From the NCBI GenBank assembly GCA_030562215.1, contig JAUPFL010000002.1, positions 620,001 to 684,000 of the forward strand: a stretch of 64,000 bases of DNA, in the 5' to 3' direction. Source of the DNA: Peribacillus frigoritolerans. Its GTDB lineage: Bacteria > Bacillota > Bacilli > Bacillales > DSM-1321. The position numbers and the translations under genes are program-made. This document shows positions 44,133 to 54,795 of this stretch, in pieces (position 1 is the first letter of the stretch; the number at the start of each line of letters is the position of its first letter). Under the pieces are notes generated by a model. It searched no databases. It was not told where the DNA came from and worked only from the letters and a program-made list of their open reading frames with translations.

Positions 44133-44162
44133 GGAATAAACAGCTTCCTTCCTTCATAGATT
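44133..44162 (+). promoter_or_regulatory. Sigma-E promoter of spoVID
   Basis: GGAATAAA (44133-44140), 14 bases, CATAGATT (44155-44162). Same spacing as the spoIVFA promoter in this window; spoVID is sigma-E dependent in B. subtilis. Confidence 0.6.
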
Positions 44163-44209
44163 GATATTGGTATAGGTACCGTTTCATGAAGCTGAAAGGA
44201 GGAGTTGTC

Positions 44210-45621
44210 TTGTCGCAAGAAAATGAATCGTATTTACGATTTTCTTTAGAGGAATCCGTTTGGTTCCAGAAGGGACAGGAAGTGGCTGAGCTATATTCGA
44301 TTTCCCTTGATCCAAATGTGTCGATTCAAGAAAGTGATCAATATGTTTTTATACGAGGCTCGTTGGATTTAAGCGGTGAATACAAAGACTCGCAAAATGG
44401 TGAAGAAGAGGAGTTTTCGCAGACCTTTTTGCCAAAAGCGGTTCAAAAGGTCGAGAGGCATCTCAATGGACTTAATGAGTTCACACACCGTTTTCCGGTT
44501 GATATAACGATTCCGAATAATCGGATTGCCTCTTTGGATGAGGTCGATGTCTCGATTCAAAGCTTTGATTATGCCATGCCAGAGCATAACTGCTTGAAAT
44601 TGCAGGCGGACCTTTTGATAACCGGAATCTATAATGATTCATATGTGGAAGAACGGTTCGATACTGAACAGGAAGTTGGGGAAACGGAGGATCAGGAAGA
44701 AACGGATGGGGAAAATGAGTCATATATTCCTTATGCAGCTGCAGTGCCGCCAATCCCGGATTTTCAGCCTGTTTTCCGTGATGAGGAGGAAGAAGAGTTA
44801 TACGCGCCTTTTTCTGCAGAGGCAAAACGGGTTTCTGAAGCAAACGAAGAAGAAGAAGAAGAACCGATTTATTTAAGCGATCAGCATAATGCTCCCGTTT
44901 TGAAATTCCCGTTTCACCATATCCTGAAGAGGAGGAATGGGAAACGGAAGTGCATAGACAGGAAGAAGCTGAAGCTGTAGAGGAAGAAGTAATTGGTGAT
45001 CCGCCTGACTCCACGGAAAAGGTCCCTTTCATGGGAGAGGCGAAATTGGAGGAAGAACCAAGCAGGCAGGATTCCACGGAGAAGACGGAGATTCCTAGAG
45101 TGACATTTATAGAAGAAGAAGTAGTAGAAGAGCCAGGTCAAGCAACCAAACATCAAAGTAGCCCAGTTTCAAATTTAGAAACCGAGGATGTCATCCGGCA
45201 GGAAGAAGATGCCGTTACAGCGGGTCCTATCCTTAATGAGAATGTGAAGGTGGAGCAGGAAGAGGAATCCAATTCGTCCATAAGCGATCTATTCAAAAAG
45301 AGGGAAAGACCTGCACCTCCAGCTAAGGAGGCTAAGAATTTCAAAGGCAGGAAACAAGCAGCGGAACGTGATGAAAAAGAACGGCCGATCATGATGAAAA
45401 GCAGCTTTCCATCATGGATTTATTCGGACGGAAACAAGAAGAAGAACTGGTAAGGATGAAGGTTTGCATTGTTCAGCAAGGGGGAAACGCTTGATGACTT
45501 GGCTCAACGATATGATGTTACGGTTCAATCGATACTTTTCAGCAATGAATTGGAGTCGAATCAGAACGTCCATGAAGGGCAAGTCATTTATATACCGAAG
45601 GCGGTTGCGTATAAGAATTGA
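44210..45621 (+). CDS. spoVID: SpoVID, spore coat morphogenetic protein (three frameshifts)
   Basis: Needed for the coat to encase the forespore. N-terminal domain LRFSLEESVWFQKGQEVAEL and DITIPNNRI, a long acidic Glu-rich middle and a C-terminal LysM (MKVCIVQ, ETLDDLAQRYDVTVQS, GQVIYIPKA). Breaks: T run 44906-44907, T run 45406-45408 and near 45477-45484 (an added base or two lost). Repaired length about 470 aa. TTG 44210 has AAAGGAGGAG upstream. Followed by ysxE, as in B. subtilis. Confidence 0.93.
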
Positions 45622-45631
45622 TCTGGACAGA

Positions 45632-45663
45632 GAGCAGGGCGTATGCTCTGCTCCTGTTTTTTA
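45632..45663 (+). terminator. Possible terminator after spoVID
   Basis: GAGCAG (45632-45637) / CTGCTC (45648-45653), then CTGTTTTTT. May reduce read-through to ysxE. Confidence 0.5.
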
Positions 45664-45716
45664 AATGCTAGAGGAATCGGATTGTTTAGTTTTTTTAGAG
45701 AAAGTGAGTGAGTCTC

Positions 45717-46787
45717 GTGAGGGAAAACGAGAATCAGCAGCCTGCCAATCGGGATCGGGACACGGAGACCGTATTGAAGGAATATGCCATGTATGTACAA
45801 TATATTGAGGACTTCGGGCGTGTAAAAAAAGTATACAGTGATCGCGGTACATTTGCCTTGAAATCCATGGTACCGCAGAACGGCATTGATTTTATCAAAA
45901 ATGTTCAAAAACTGTACCAACGCGGCTATAATCGAATCGTCCCCATTTATCAAACGATGGATCAGCGTTACGCCGTTCTTCATAATGGACGTTTGTATTA
46001 TCTGATGCCCTGGCTCAATGATGAAAGGGACGGGGAGCGCGATGAAAAGCATAAGCAAATGTTCAGGGAGCTTGCTCGGATGCATACACTTTCCGTTAAG
46101 GAAATACAAGTGGATATTGAGGAACGGGAAGCCCATTATGAGCGGACGCTTGATGCCTGGAATAACGAAAAGGACTTTATGGATGAGTATATTGTCAGCT
46201 GTGAAAAGAAGTGGTATATGTCTCCATTCGAACTGACGGTTTGTTCTTTCTACACTGATATTTCACAGGCGCTGAAGTACTCGATCAAGAAGTTTGAAAC
46301 CTGGTATGAAAAAACGAAGGATAGTGAAAAGGTTCGAACCGTGGTAACGCACGGAAAGGTTTCTTTGAAGCATTTCGTTTATGATGAGCGGGGATATGGC
46401 TACTTCATCAATTTTGAGAATTCGAATACGGCTCCGCCGCATTTCGATTTACTGCCATTTCTCGTTAAATCGGCCAGGACCTATCCTGTCCAATGCGATG
46501 ACTGTGTTGACTGGCTATATAACTATTTTCGTTATTTTCCGTTGAAAGAAGAAGAATTGCTGCTCATGCAAAGTTATCTGGCATTCCCTGGATCAGCTTT
46601 GGAATTAGTGAAGGGTTATTCCGATGGCAGGGGCCATCGTTCAGAGCTTGATAATGTTACTCAACTGCAGCGGCAATTTTGGACTTTGAAAAATATTGAA
46701 TATATGGTGATGAGAATCGAAGAAATCGAACAGAAGAAGAAGGCTGCTGCCGAGGCTGCCAAAGAAGAACAATCACCCCCAAGCTAA
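45717..46787 (+). CDS. ysxE: YsxE, CotS-like spore coat kinase-fold protein
   Basis: About 356 aa, related to CotS and other coat proteins with an aminoglycoside-phosphotransferase fold. Visible: GTFALKSM in the lobe where kinases have the ATP lysine, VVTHGKVSLKHFVYDERGYGYFINFENS as the degenerate catalytic loop (HGKVSLKH in place of HGDLHPGN). Loss of the canonical Asp suggests no kinase activity. GTG 45717 is preferred; GTG 45708 is possible. Downstream of spoVID; terminator follows. Frame intact. Confidence 0.9.
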   Translation: MRENENQQPANRDRDTETVLKEYAMYVQYIEDFGRVKKVYSDRGTFALKSMVPQNGIDFIKNVQKLYQRGYNRIVPIYQTMDQRYAVLHNGRLYYLMPWLNDERDGERDEKHKQMFRELARMHTLSVKEIQVDIEEREAHYERTLDAWNNEKDFMDEYIVSCEKKWYMSPFELTVCSFYTDISQALKYSIKKFETWYEKTKDSEKVRTVVTHGKVSLKHFVYDERGYGYFINFENSNTAPPHFDLLPFLVKSARTYPVQCDDCVDWLYNYFRYFPLKEEELLLMQSYLAFPGSALELVKGYSDGRGHRSELDNVTQLQRQFWTLKNIEYMVMRIEEIEQKKKAAAEAAKEEQSPPS

Positions 46788-46789
46788 AT

Positions 46790-46830
46790 ATACATGATTG
46801 GATGATCTCCAGTCATGTATATATTTTTTG
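46790..46830 (+). terminator. Terminator of ysxE
   Basis: TACATGA and TGGA pair with TCCA and TCATGTA in a stem with a one-base bulge, then TATATTTTTT. Confidence 0.85.
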
Positions 46831-46844
46831 CTGTAAGGGAATAA

Positions 46845-47035
46845 TTAAATCCAGTCGAAATACAAAGACATGGCCAGGAAAATAAAGGCGATCAGCAGGA
46901 GCATATCGAAGAATGTCGGGAAAATCAGCGTACGTAATCCTTGAATACGATAAAGGGGACGATGAACTGCTGGCAGACACCGCGGATTTTTTTCACCCAA
47001 GGCGGTAAAGTATAGGGAGTATATCTTCGCTTCAT
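46845..47035 (-). CDS. Small membrane protein, about 63 aa (one frameshift)
   Basis: On the - strand, AAGGAAGG precedes ATG (complement of 47033-47035). The frame reads MKRRYTPYTLPPWVKKIRGV then CQQFIVP; a C run (+ strand G 46955-46958) is one base short, after which RIQGLRTLIFPTFFDMLL and IAFIFLAMSLYFDWI follow to the stop at 46845-46847. One basic head and one or two membrane helices. I recall similar short proteins in other Bacillus but no named family. Convergent with ysxE. Confidence 0.65.
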
Positions 47036-47279
47036 ATTATTACCTTCCTTTTTAGGACTTCTTATATTCTATGGGTGGGCAGTGAAAAAGGTGAAACAGC
47101 CGTCACATTCACTGTTCCTGGTGGATAAAATAAAGAAAATGAACTTGAATGCATCAAATGGGATGATTCCTGAGAAAGTAAGCGAAAAGATGATTGACTG
47201 GAGCCCCATGTTTTTTGTACTATATACTATATGCATTCAATGTTTTTACATATGAATATAAATCAATGCAAAGACCGGA
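47036..47279. other. Intergenic region upstream of the valS T-box
   Basis: About 240 bases with no gene that I can support. It must hold the valS promoter; TACTATATACTATA near 47218 is AT-rich but not a clear -35/-10 pair. Confidence 0.4.
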
Positions 47280-47510
47280 AATAGTAAGATGAAATGCACT
47301 TTTCAGAGAGGAAACCAAATTGGTGCGAGGTTTCCAGGCAGCAGCATCTGAAGTCGTCCGAGAGCAGTCTTCGTGAACCACTTAGTAGCGAAGGCCGGTG
47401 AAGAGCCGTTATCCGATTTGAGAGCCGAAAGAGATTTTTTTCTTTTTCGGAAAAAAGGTGGCACCGCGAACAACTTCCTTCGTCCTTTTGTGATGATGGA
47501 AGTTTTTTTT
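47280..47510 (+). promoter_or_regulatory. T-box leader of valS
   Basis: T-box core AGGTGGCACCGCG at 47456-47468 and a terminator AACTTCC (47472-47478) / GGAAGTT (47498-47504) with a T run. GTC in CTGAAGTCGTCC, about 47350, is the likely valine specifier. Uncharged tRNA-Val would permit read-through to valS. Confidence 0.9.
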
Positions 47511-47533
47511 ATGCCCAAAAAGGAGGAAATGAT

Positions 47534-50181
47534 ATGGAAGAGAACCAAATTTCTATGCCGACTAAATATGATCCGCAGACGATAGAGAAAGGCCGCTACA
47601 AATGGTGGCTTGATGGAAAGTTTTTCGAAACGACGGGTGACGATAAAAAAGAACCATATACGATTGTCATCCCGCCGCCTAACGTTACAGGTAAGCTGCA
47701 TCTTGGCCACGCTTGGGATACGACACTTCAAGATATATTGACACGCATGAAAAGGATGCAAGGCTATGATGTTTTATGGTTGCCAGGCATGGACCATGCC
47801 GGTATCGCCACTCAAGCGAAAGTAGAACAGAAACTTCGTGCGGAAGGCGTAAGCCGTTATGACCTTGGTCGTGAAAAATTCGTGGAAGAAACATGGAAAT
47901 GGAAAGAGGAATATGCAAGCCATATCCGTGAACAATGGTCAAAGCTTGGTCTTGGACTTGATTATACACGTGAACGCTTCACTCTAGATGAAGGGCTTTC
48001 AAAAGCAGTGCGTGAAGTGTTCGTTTCGCTTTATAACAAAGGCTTGATTTATCGCGGCGAATACATCATCAACTGGGATCCATCAACGAAAACGGCGTTA
48101 TCCGATATCGAGGTCATTTACAAAGATGTGCAGGGCGCATTTTACCATATGAAATATCCGTTGGTTGACGGATCGGGTGAAATTGAAATTGCCACCACCC
48201 GTCCAGAAACGATGCTTGGCGATACTGCTGTTGCCGTACACCCTGAAGATGACCGTTATAAACACTTGATCGGCAAAAGGTCCGCTTGCCAATTACAGGC
48301 AGGGAAATCCCGATTGTCGGTGATGATTATGTCGATATGGAATTCGGTTCAGGCGCGGTCAAAATTACTCCGGCTCATGACCCGAATGACTTCGAAATCG
48401 GGAACCGTCATGATTTGGAGCGCATCCTTGTCATGCATGAAGATGGCTCGATGAATGAAAAGGCCGGTAAATATGAAGGCATGGACCGTTTTGAATGCCG
48501 TAAACAAATCGTCAAGGACCTTCAGGAAGAAGGAGTACTCTTCAAAATCGAAGATCACCTTCATTCAGTAGGCCATTCAGAAAGAAGCGGTGCTGTTGTT
48601 GAACCATATCTTTCGACTCAATGGTTCGTTAAGATGCAGCCGCTGGCTGATGCATCCGTTGAGCTTCAAAAAGGAACCGATGAGGAAAAGTTCATTTCGT
48701 ACCGGACCGTTTCGAAAAACGTACCTGCATTGGATGGAAAATATCCGCGACTGGTGCATTTCCCGTCAGCTTTGGTGGGGTCACCGCATTCCAGCCTGGT
48801 ACCATAAAGAAACAGGTGAAGTGTATGTAGGTCATGAAGAGCCTGCGGACGCTGAAAACTGGGAACAAGATACAGATGTCCTTGATACATGGTTCAGCTC
48901 GGCATTATGGCCGTTCTCGACTATGGGCTGGCCTGACAAGGACAGTGTCGATTTCCAACGTTACTATCCAACCGGGGCACTTGTGACAGGCTATGATATC
49001 ATTTTCTTCTGGGTATCGCGGATGATTTTCCAAGCTCTTGAGTTCACAGGTGAACGACCATTTGAAGATGTGCTGATCCACGGCCTGGTTCGAGACGAAC
49101 AGGGGCGCAAGATGAGTAAATCGCTTGGCAATGGCGTCGATCCGATGGATGTCATCGATCAATACGGTGCCGATTCCCTGCGTTACTTCTTATCTACGGG
49201 CAGTTCGCCAGGCCAGGACCTTCGTTATAGTACGGAAAAAGTCGAAGCAGTTTGGAATTTCTCCAATAAGATTTGGAACGCATCCCGTTTTGCTTTGATG
49301 AACATGAATGGCATGACTTATGACGAAATCGATTTAAGCGGTGAGAAGTCTGTAGCCGATAAATGGATCTTGACGCGTCTGAATGAAACGATTTCCAACG
49401 TAACCAGACTTGCGGACCGTTATGAGTTTGGTGAAGTGGGCCGTGTGCTTTACAACTTCATTTGGGATGACTTCTGTGACTGGTATATTGAAATGGCGAA
49501 GCTTCCGCTATATGGAGAAGACGAAGCGGCTAAGAAAACGACGCGCTCGATCTTGGCTTATGTACTGGATAACACAATGAGATTGTTACACCCGTTCATG
49601 CCATTCATTACCGAAGAAATCTGGCAGAACCTACCGCATCAAGGTGAGTCCATCACTGTTGCCGCCTGGCCGGAAGTGAATGAAGAGTTGACGGATACAG
49701 CTGCAGCCGAGGAAATGAAGCTGCTTGTTGAAATCATCCGCTCCGTCCGTAATATCCGTGCTGAGGTGAATACACCGCTAAGCAAAAAAATCAATTTGAT
49801 TTTAAAAGCGAAAGATGAGGCAATCTTAGCGACATTACAGAAAAACAGCAGCTATATCGAGCGTTTCTGTAATCCGGAACAATTGACGATCGGAATCGAA
49901 GTCGAAGAACCTGCTCAAGCCATGACAGCTGTCGTAACTGGCGTAGAACTAATCCTTCCGCTTACAGGACTGATCAATATTGACGAAGAAGTGAAACGTC
50001 TTGAAAAAGAACTCGACAAACTTAATAAAGAAGTTGAGCGTGTACAGAAAAAATTAGGCAACGAGGGCTTCGTTAAAAGGCGCCGGCAAGCGTCATCGAA
50101 GAAGAACGTGCCAAGGAAAAAGACTATAGCGAAAAACGCGACTCTGTAATCCACAGGATCAATGAACTGAAACAACTGTAA
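47534..50181 (+). CDS. valS: Valyl-tRNA synthetase (four frameshifts)
   Basis: Essential class I enzyme. HIGH signature in [19 protein letters not shown], editing-domain motifs [16 protein letters not shown] and [22 protein letters not shown] in [14 protein letters not shown], anticodon domain and a C-terminal coiled arm. Breaks: A run 48275-48278, G 48690, A run 48715-48719 and A run 50075-50078, one base short each; repair gives 883 aa to TAA 50179-50181. AAAGGAGG before ATG 47534. T-box controlled. Four breaks in an essential gene imply sequence errors. Confidence 0.96.
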
Positions 50182-50186
50182 AATAA

Positions 50187-50223
50187 AAGGATGAACCAGC
50201 TTGAAGCCGGTTCATCCTTTTTC
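50187..50223. terminator. Bidirectional terminator of valS and the ATP-grasp pair
   Basis: Stem AAAGGATGAACC / GGTTCATCCTTT with T runs on both strands. Confidence 0.9.
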
Positions 50224-50233
50224 TGTTTAAACG

Positions 50234-51097
50234 CTATTTAAGAAAAATATTCCGTTTGGAGGATATTCTTTCTTTTATGAATGTAAGGTACTCCCATACG
50301 ATATTCATATCACTTAGTGCACTTAATGTACGGCTCCCGACGACATCCTCTATTTCGTTCAGCATGAGGCTGCCATCTTCGGCAAATATGAAATCGATGC
50401 CGACCAGTCCGAAATCAAACGGCATCATTACTCTTTCAACAAGGGCTAATTCAGATGCAGTCAGCTCATATAGAGAAGCCGATCCGCCCAGCGTATAATT
50501 TGCCTTGAAACTGGAAGCGGATTCCCTGAGTACAGCAGCCTTCACTTTATTACCAACCACAAAAACGCGGATATCCCTACCGAATAAGCCAGGCTTTTGG
50601 ACTATCCAATTTCCATCATTCAGTTCGGCTAGATCATCGGCATGCTCGATTAGATATACTTGTTTCCCGCTGCGGCCGCGTGTTTCTTTAGCAATGAATG
50701 GGAGCTCCATGTCATCGGCACTCGGCCTTCCGTTACAATATACGGTATCGGCCATTGGTATCCCCAGCGAGGACAAATATTGATGCGTCTTTGCTTTGTC
50801 ATTCGCGATTTCCGATACGAAGGAGGAGTTAAAGCAAGCAATCCCCAGTTGCTCAAGTTGCTTTGTAAAAAAAGGATCGATGGTCCGGACGATAGCAAAG
50901 TCTGGCAATGAAATTGGCTGAGTCTCATGTTCCACATACAACTTGCTGAAACGATGACCGATCCTAAGGTCTTCCCGAAAGTGAAAGTGTAAATCAAGAT
51001 CAAGCTTACTGGCTTCGTTAAGCATACAATCTATGTATCCTTTATTTTTCAAGGCATCCTCACGGTTATAAATCAACCAGCCTGCTTGTCTTTTCAT
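50234..51097 (-). CDS. RimK-like ATP-grasp protein B
   Basis: About 287 aa. N-terminal pre-ATP-grasp domain (GWLIYNREDALKNKGYIDCM), then LPFIAKETRGRSGKQVYLIE, GRDIRVFVVGNKVKAAVLRE and MLNEIEDVVGSRTL, the order found in RimK-type ligases. The metal-site EVN triad of the neighbour is here NEIED, a difference worth noting. Substrate unknown. The start (complement of 51095-51097) has AAAAGGAAG upstream and overlaps gene A by about 30 bases, so the two are translationally coupled. Frame intact. Absent from this locus in B. subtilis. Confidence 0.78.
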   Translation of the reverse strand: MKRQAGWLIYNREDALKNKGYIDCMLNEASKLDLDLHFHFREDLRIGHRFSKLYVEHETQPISLPDFAIVRTIDPFFTKQLEQLGIACFNSSFVSEIANDKAKTHQYLSSLGIPMADTVYCNGRPSADDMELPFIAKETRGRSGKQVYLIEHADDLAELNDGNWIVQKPGLFGRDIRVFVVGNKVKAAVLRESASSFKANYTLGGSASLYELTASELALVERVMMPFDFGLVGIDFIFAEDGSLMLNEIEDVVGSRTLSALSDMNIVWEYLTFIKERISSKRNIFLK

Positions 51098-52005
51098 CAG
51101 ATGCACTTCCTTTTCCTAATTGTTTCAAGATATAATCGAACATGCTATCAGCGATGTTGATGCCTGTACATTCATAAATGTTCAGTAAATGCGAATTGGA
51201 ATTCACTTCGCACAAAAGCGGACCTTCTTCACCGAACAACAAATCGACGCCAGCGAAGTCGGCACCCAGAATTTGCGCACATCGAATGGCAAGTTGTGCT
51301 TCTTCACTGGTGGGTATATATCGTGCAGCCTGCCCCCGGCAGTCATATTAGCTCGGAAGTCCTGCTCGGAATGACGTTGCATCGCTGCTATGACTTGATT
51401 GCCCACGACATTCACGCGAATATCCCGACCTTTACTGTGCTCGATGAATTCCTGGAGTATAAATGGTTTGTGGCCAAGATTACGAACCGTCTTTAGTAAC
51501 TCATCCTTTGTATGGATTAAATATACTTGTTCCCCAAAAGAACCGTATGCTTCCTTTACGATAAGAGGATATCCAAGTTCATTGCCGATTTGGATAAAAG
51601 CATCCATATTGACCCTTTCAATCCCTTCGTACGTAAAAGGGGGAAATAAGGTCTTCGGCATCGGTATGCCGTGCCCTGTTAATGCTTGATGTGTTTTGCT
51701 TTGCTGTCGCAAATATCGATTGCTGTACTGCTGTTATATACGGGGATGCCGAGCAATTCCAAATGGCGTGCTAAATGAATGTCTTTATCCATGAACAGAA
51801 CAAAATCTGGCAGCTTATCAAAGGTTCCTTTAAGCAGTGGCACTCCTTTTTCGATTATGGGAATGAGATCTGAATTGCGGATAAGGGTTGCCATGATATC
51901 TTTCCTTTCAGCCGCCTCTTTAATGAACAAAGCTAAACTGGAAAACTTATCATGCTGTAAATAGCCGTTGACGACAATCCAACAGTGAAAATCTGAAGGT
52001 TTCAT
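51066..52005 (-). CDS. RimK-like ATP-grasp protein A (two frameshifts)
   Basis: First gene of the - strand pair. N-terminal FHCWIVVNGYLQHDKFSSLA; ATP-grasp parts YPLIVKEAYGSFGEQVYLI, FILQEFIEHSKGRDIRVNVV, FRANMTAGGRLH; and the metal-binding end PLLCEVNSNSHLLNIYECTG. Breaks: T run 51694-51697 and near 51306; one base each gives about 313 aa. AAAGGTAG precedes the start. RimK-type enzymes add amino acids, often glutamate, to carboxylates through acyl phosphates; the target here is unknown. Confidence 0.78.
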
Positions 52006-52103
52006 GGTAAAACACTACCTTTCATCTAGGTTAATCGTTCATATATTGATAAAATAATCTTAACGCATAAGAGCGGTATAAAGAAAGAGGAGGCTCCAAG
52101 ATA

Positions 52104-53392
52104 ATGGTTACAACCATAAAAGAAATCAATCATTTTTTTGAACGGCGCCAAGTTCAATTGGGCATGAATTTTGGCCTGTCACGGATGGAAACATTGTTAA
52201 CTGAATTAGGTGACCCGCACAAGGCGCTAAAGTATATTCACATTGCAGGGTCCAACGGGAAAGGATCGACACTGCAATATATTAAAGAAATCCTGCTTGC
52301 CCAAGGGATTCGGTTCGCTTCCTTCACTTCTCCTTATTTAATACGGATGAATGAACAGCTGAAGATAAATGAGGATGAAATCAGTGATCAGGATTTTATC
52401 GCTGTCTTCCAGAAGCTTTGGCCGATCATCCATGAGATGGACAGTAAGGGGAATGGTCCCACTCAGTTCGAAATTTTGACTGCAATGGCATTCTCTTATT
52501 TTAGCAAAAAGGAAGTCGATTTGGTTTTGATGGAAGCGGGTTTGGGAGGCAGGCTTGATACAACGAATGTAATCCAGCCGTTTCTTTCGATCATTACCTC
52601 GATTTCTTTGGAACATACGAACATCCTGGGTAACACACTTGGGGAAATTGCTTTTGAGAAGGCGGGCATCATTAAAAGCGGGGCGCCGGTCATCAGCGGA
52701 GTCACAGCTGGGGAACCAGCAAAAGTAATTGAAGAAAAAGCGTCATCTTTAGGCGTACCTTATTACCAACTAGGTAAAGACTTTCATGTTGGCAATTTGA
52801 AGCAAAGTGAACGGGGACAAAGTTTCTCATTTTCGCTTAGCGACATTACCATCGAAAATGTGGAAATGCGGATGCTAGGCCGTCATCAAATGGAGAATGC
52901 GGCACTGGCCATTGCAGCTGTCACAGTAGGAATGGAAAATATCGATGAAAAAGCATCCTTAAAGGAATAGGGGAAGCGAAATGGGATGGACGCTTTGAAA
53001 AAATATCGGATGAGCCATTGGTGATCATTGATGGTGCACATAATCCTGCCGGCATCGACGTACTGAAGGAAACGCTAAAAGTGCATTACCCCGACTATAA
53101 GTACCGATTCGTATTCAGCTCATTTAAAGATAAAAACTATTCCGAGATGCTTCATGGACTGGAAACGGAGGCAATGGAAATCATCATTACCGAATTCGGC
53201 CATGAACGGGCGGCGGATGCGAGAACGCTTTATGAAAAATGCAGTCAACCAAATAAAAGCATAAACAAGGATTGGCAGGCGGCAATAACGGAAGGTAGAA
53301 GGAAAACAGGGGATAAAGAGATTCTTGTCATTACGGGGTCCCTTCATTTCCTTTCACTTGTAAGGGAGTTCCTAATCAGAGAAGATGCCTAA
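52104..53392 (+). CDS. folC: Folylpolyglutamate synthase / dihydrofolate synthase (one frameshift)
   Basis: Adds glutamates to folates. P-loop AGSNGKGSTLQYIKEIL, SPYLIRMNEQ, EAGLGGRLDTTNV, LEHTNILG, then the C-terminal domain with IIDGAHNPAGIDVLK and VFSSFKDKNY. Break in the A run 52948-52952; one A joins NIDEK to SILKGIGEAKWDGRFE. Repaired length 429 aa. AGAGGAGG ten bases before ATG 52104. Divergent from the ATP-grasp pair. Confidence 0.95.
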
Positions 53393-53740
53393 TGGGATCC
53401 GGTGGACCAATTGTAATTCCTTCTACTACGCAGAGAGAACTAGTGGATGATCAACTTAATGAGTGGCCTGAAAGGACCTTTTTCAAGGTCCTCTTGGTAT
53501 CAGAGTCTCTTGAAAAGAAAAAACTTCAATAGAGTGATTGATAACAAATCACCAAGTATATTTGTTAAAATATGTTTATATATTGAATTCAATATGATTG
53601 ATGAATAGTAGGATCTACTTAATAAAATGACGGGAGGAATGAATGATCATGAAGAACCCAATTGTTAATTACATGGCGGAAGGGACTTTTATATCAGGGT
53701 TTCAAAGAAAGGCAATCGAAGCCTCATGCACTTTGGATAA
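53393..53740 (+). other. folC-comC intergenic region
   Basis: A hairpin AGGACC (53473-53478) / GGTCCT (53487-53492) lacks a T run. CGGGAGGAATGA (53631-53642) is a strong ribosome binding site for a 33-codon frame ending at the comC start. Nothing else seen. Confidence 0.5.
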
Positions 53741-53744
53741 ATGA
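53643..53744 (+). CDS. Possible 33-aa leader peptide overlapping the comC start
   Basis: ATG 53643 follows CGGGAGGA and the frame (MIMKNPIVNYMAEGTF…) ends TGA 53742-53744, overlapping ATG 53741 of comC. Such an arrangement would couple comC translation, whose own start lacks a good site. No family recognised; could also be a frame-damaged 5' end of comC. Confidence 0.35.
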   Translation: MIMKNPIVNYMAEGTFISGFQRKAIEASCTLDK

Positions 53745-54492
53745 TGGCTATCCATATCTATCTCTTCGTATTGGGCTTAATTTTAGGCTCATTCTTTAAT
53801 GTTGTCGGTTTAAGTGTTCCAGCTGGTCATTCATTTGCAAATCGGCGCTCCTCCTGCCCTCTTGCGGGCGTACATTGACATTCTTCGAGTTGATACCGGT
53901 TATTTCTTATATGTTGCAAGTCGGTAAATGCCGGGGCTGTAAAGCAAGGATTTCCCCCTTTATCCAGCAGTGGAAATGCTGACCGGTGTTTTGTTTGCCT
54001 CTGCTCCAATATTCCTTGGCTGGTCGAGCGAACTCATGGTTGGCTGGACATTGATTTCATTATTTATGATCATTTTCGTCACTGATGTCGCCTATATGCT
54101 CATACCCGATAAAATACTGCTTTTCTTTATGGTGATTTTTATCGTTTTAAGAGTCTCATTTCCACTGACGCCCTGGTGGGATACAATTGTCGGGGCAGCT
54201 GTTGGCTTTAGCCTGCTGTTATCAATCGCTGTCGTGAGTAAGGGGGGCATGGGTGGCGGTGATATCAAGCTGTTTGCAGTGATTGGCTTCGTATTGGGAA
54301 TGAAGATGGTGCTGCTATCGTTGCTTTTTGCGTGCTTTTATGGGGCGTTGCTTGGCATCATCGGGTTGCAGACCGGGATCCTAAAAAAAGAAAACCCTTA
54401 TTCCTTTCGGACCGTATATCGTTTTTGGGACATTGACTGCTTATTTTTGGGGCGATTCCCTTTTATATTGGTATGTAACATTTTTAAGATGA
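53741..54492 (+). CDS. comC: Prepilin peptidase ComC (three frameshifts)
   Basis: Membrane aspartyl protease and methylase that matures competence pseudopilins. Start MMAIHIYLFVLGLILGSFFN, cysteine pairs CPSCG and CRGC (first visible after frame repair), catalytic Asp in VTDVAYMLIPD and GMGGGDIKLF. Breaks: near 53860 (T lost), T run 53959-53961 (T lost) and near 54398 (a T gained). Repair ends at TGA 54490-54492, about 250 aa. Start ATG 53741 or 53744. Confidence 0.9.
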
Positions 54493-54771
54493 GCTTAAAG
54501 GGCCATCCTGATCCAAGAGGAATTTGTCAAAAATCACCTGAACAATAGCGCAGTAGGGAACTATCCCCATTTGGCTTCAAGAGTATATGAAATGATGGAG
54601 GGATATATGTAATTGGTGAGAGGTGAAATTGAATGGTTCATGAAGCGAAAGTACCAGTACCTGGAATTCCTTTTTTGTTACCCATATATGAATAGGGAAA
54701 TTTGACGAAACCTATTAATGACAAGACGACAAAAGTCTTGTTTTTTTTTACCTCTATGTTAGGATGAAAAA
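54493..54771 (+). other. comC-spoIIB gap
   Basis: Contains a strong terminator, ACAAGAC (54721-54727) / GTCTTGT (54735-54741) with nine T. A 20-codon frame from ATG 54633 with GAGGTGAAA upstream (starting MVHEAKVPVPGIP) is too short to call. Confidence 0.6.
54719..54750 (+). terminator. Terminator before spoIIB
   Basis: 7-bp perfect stem with loop GACAAAA and nine T; ends transcripts coming from comC. Confidence 0.85.
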
Positions 54772-54795
54772 ATGATCTGGAGGGGAGGAAAAAAA

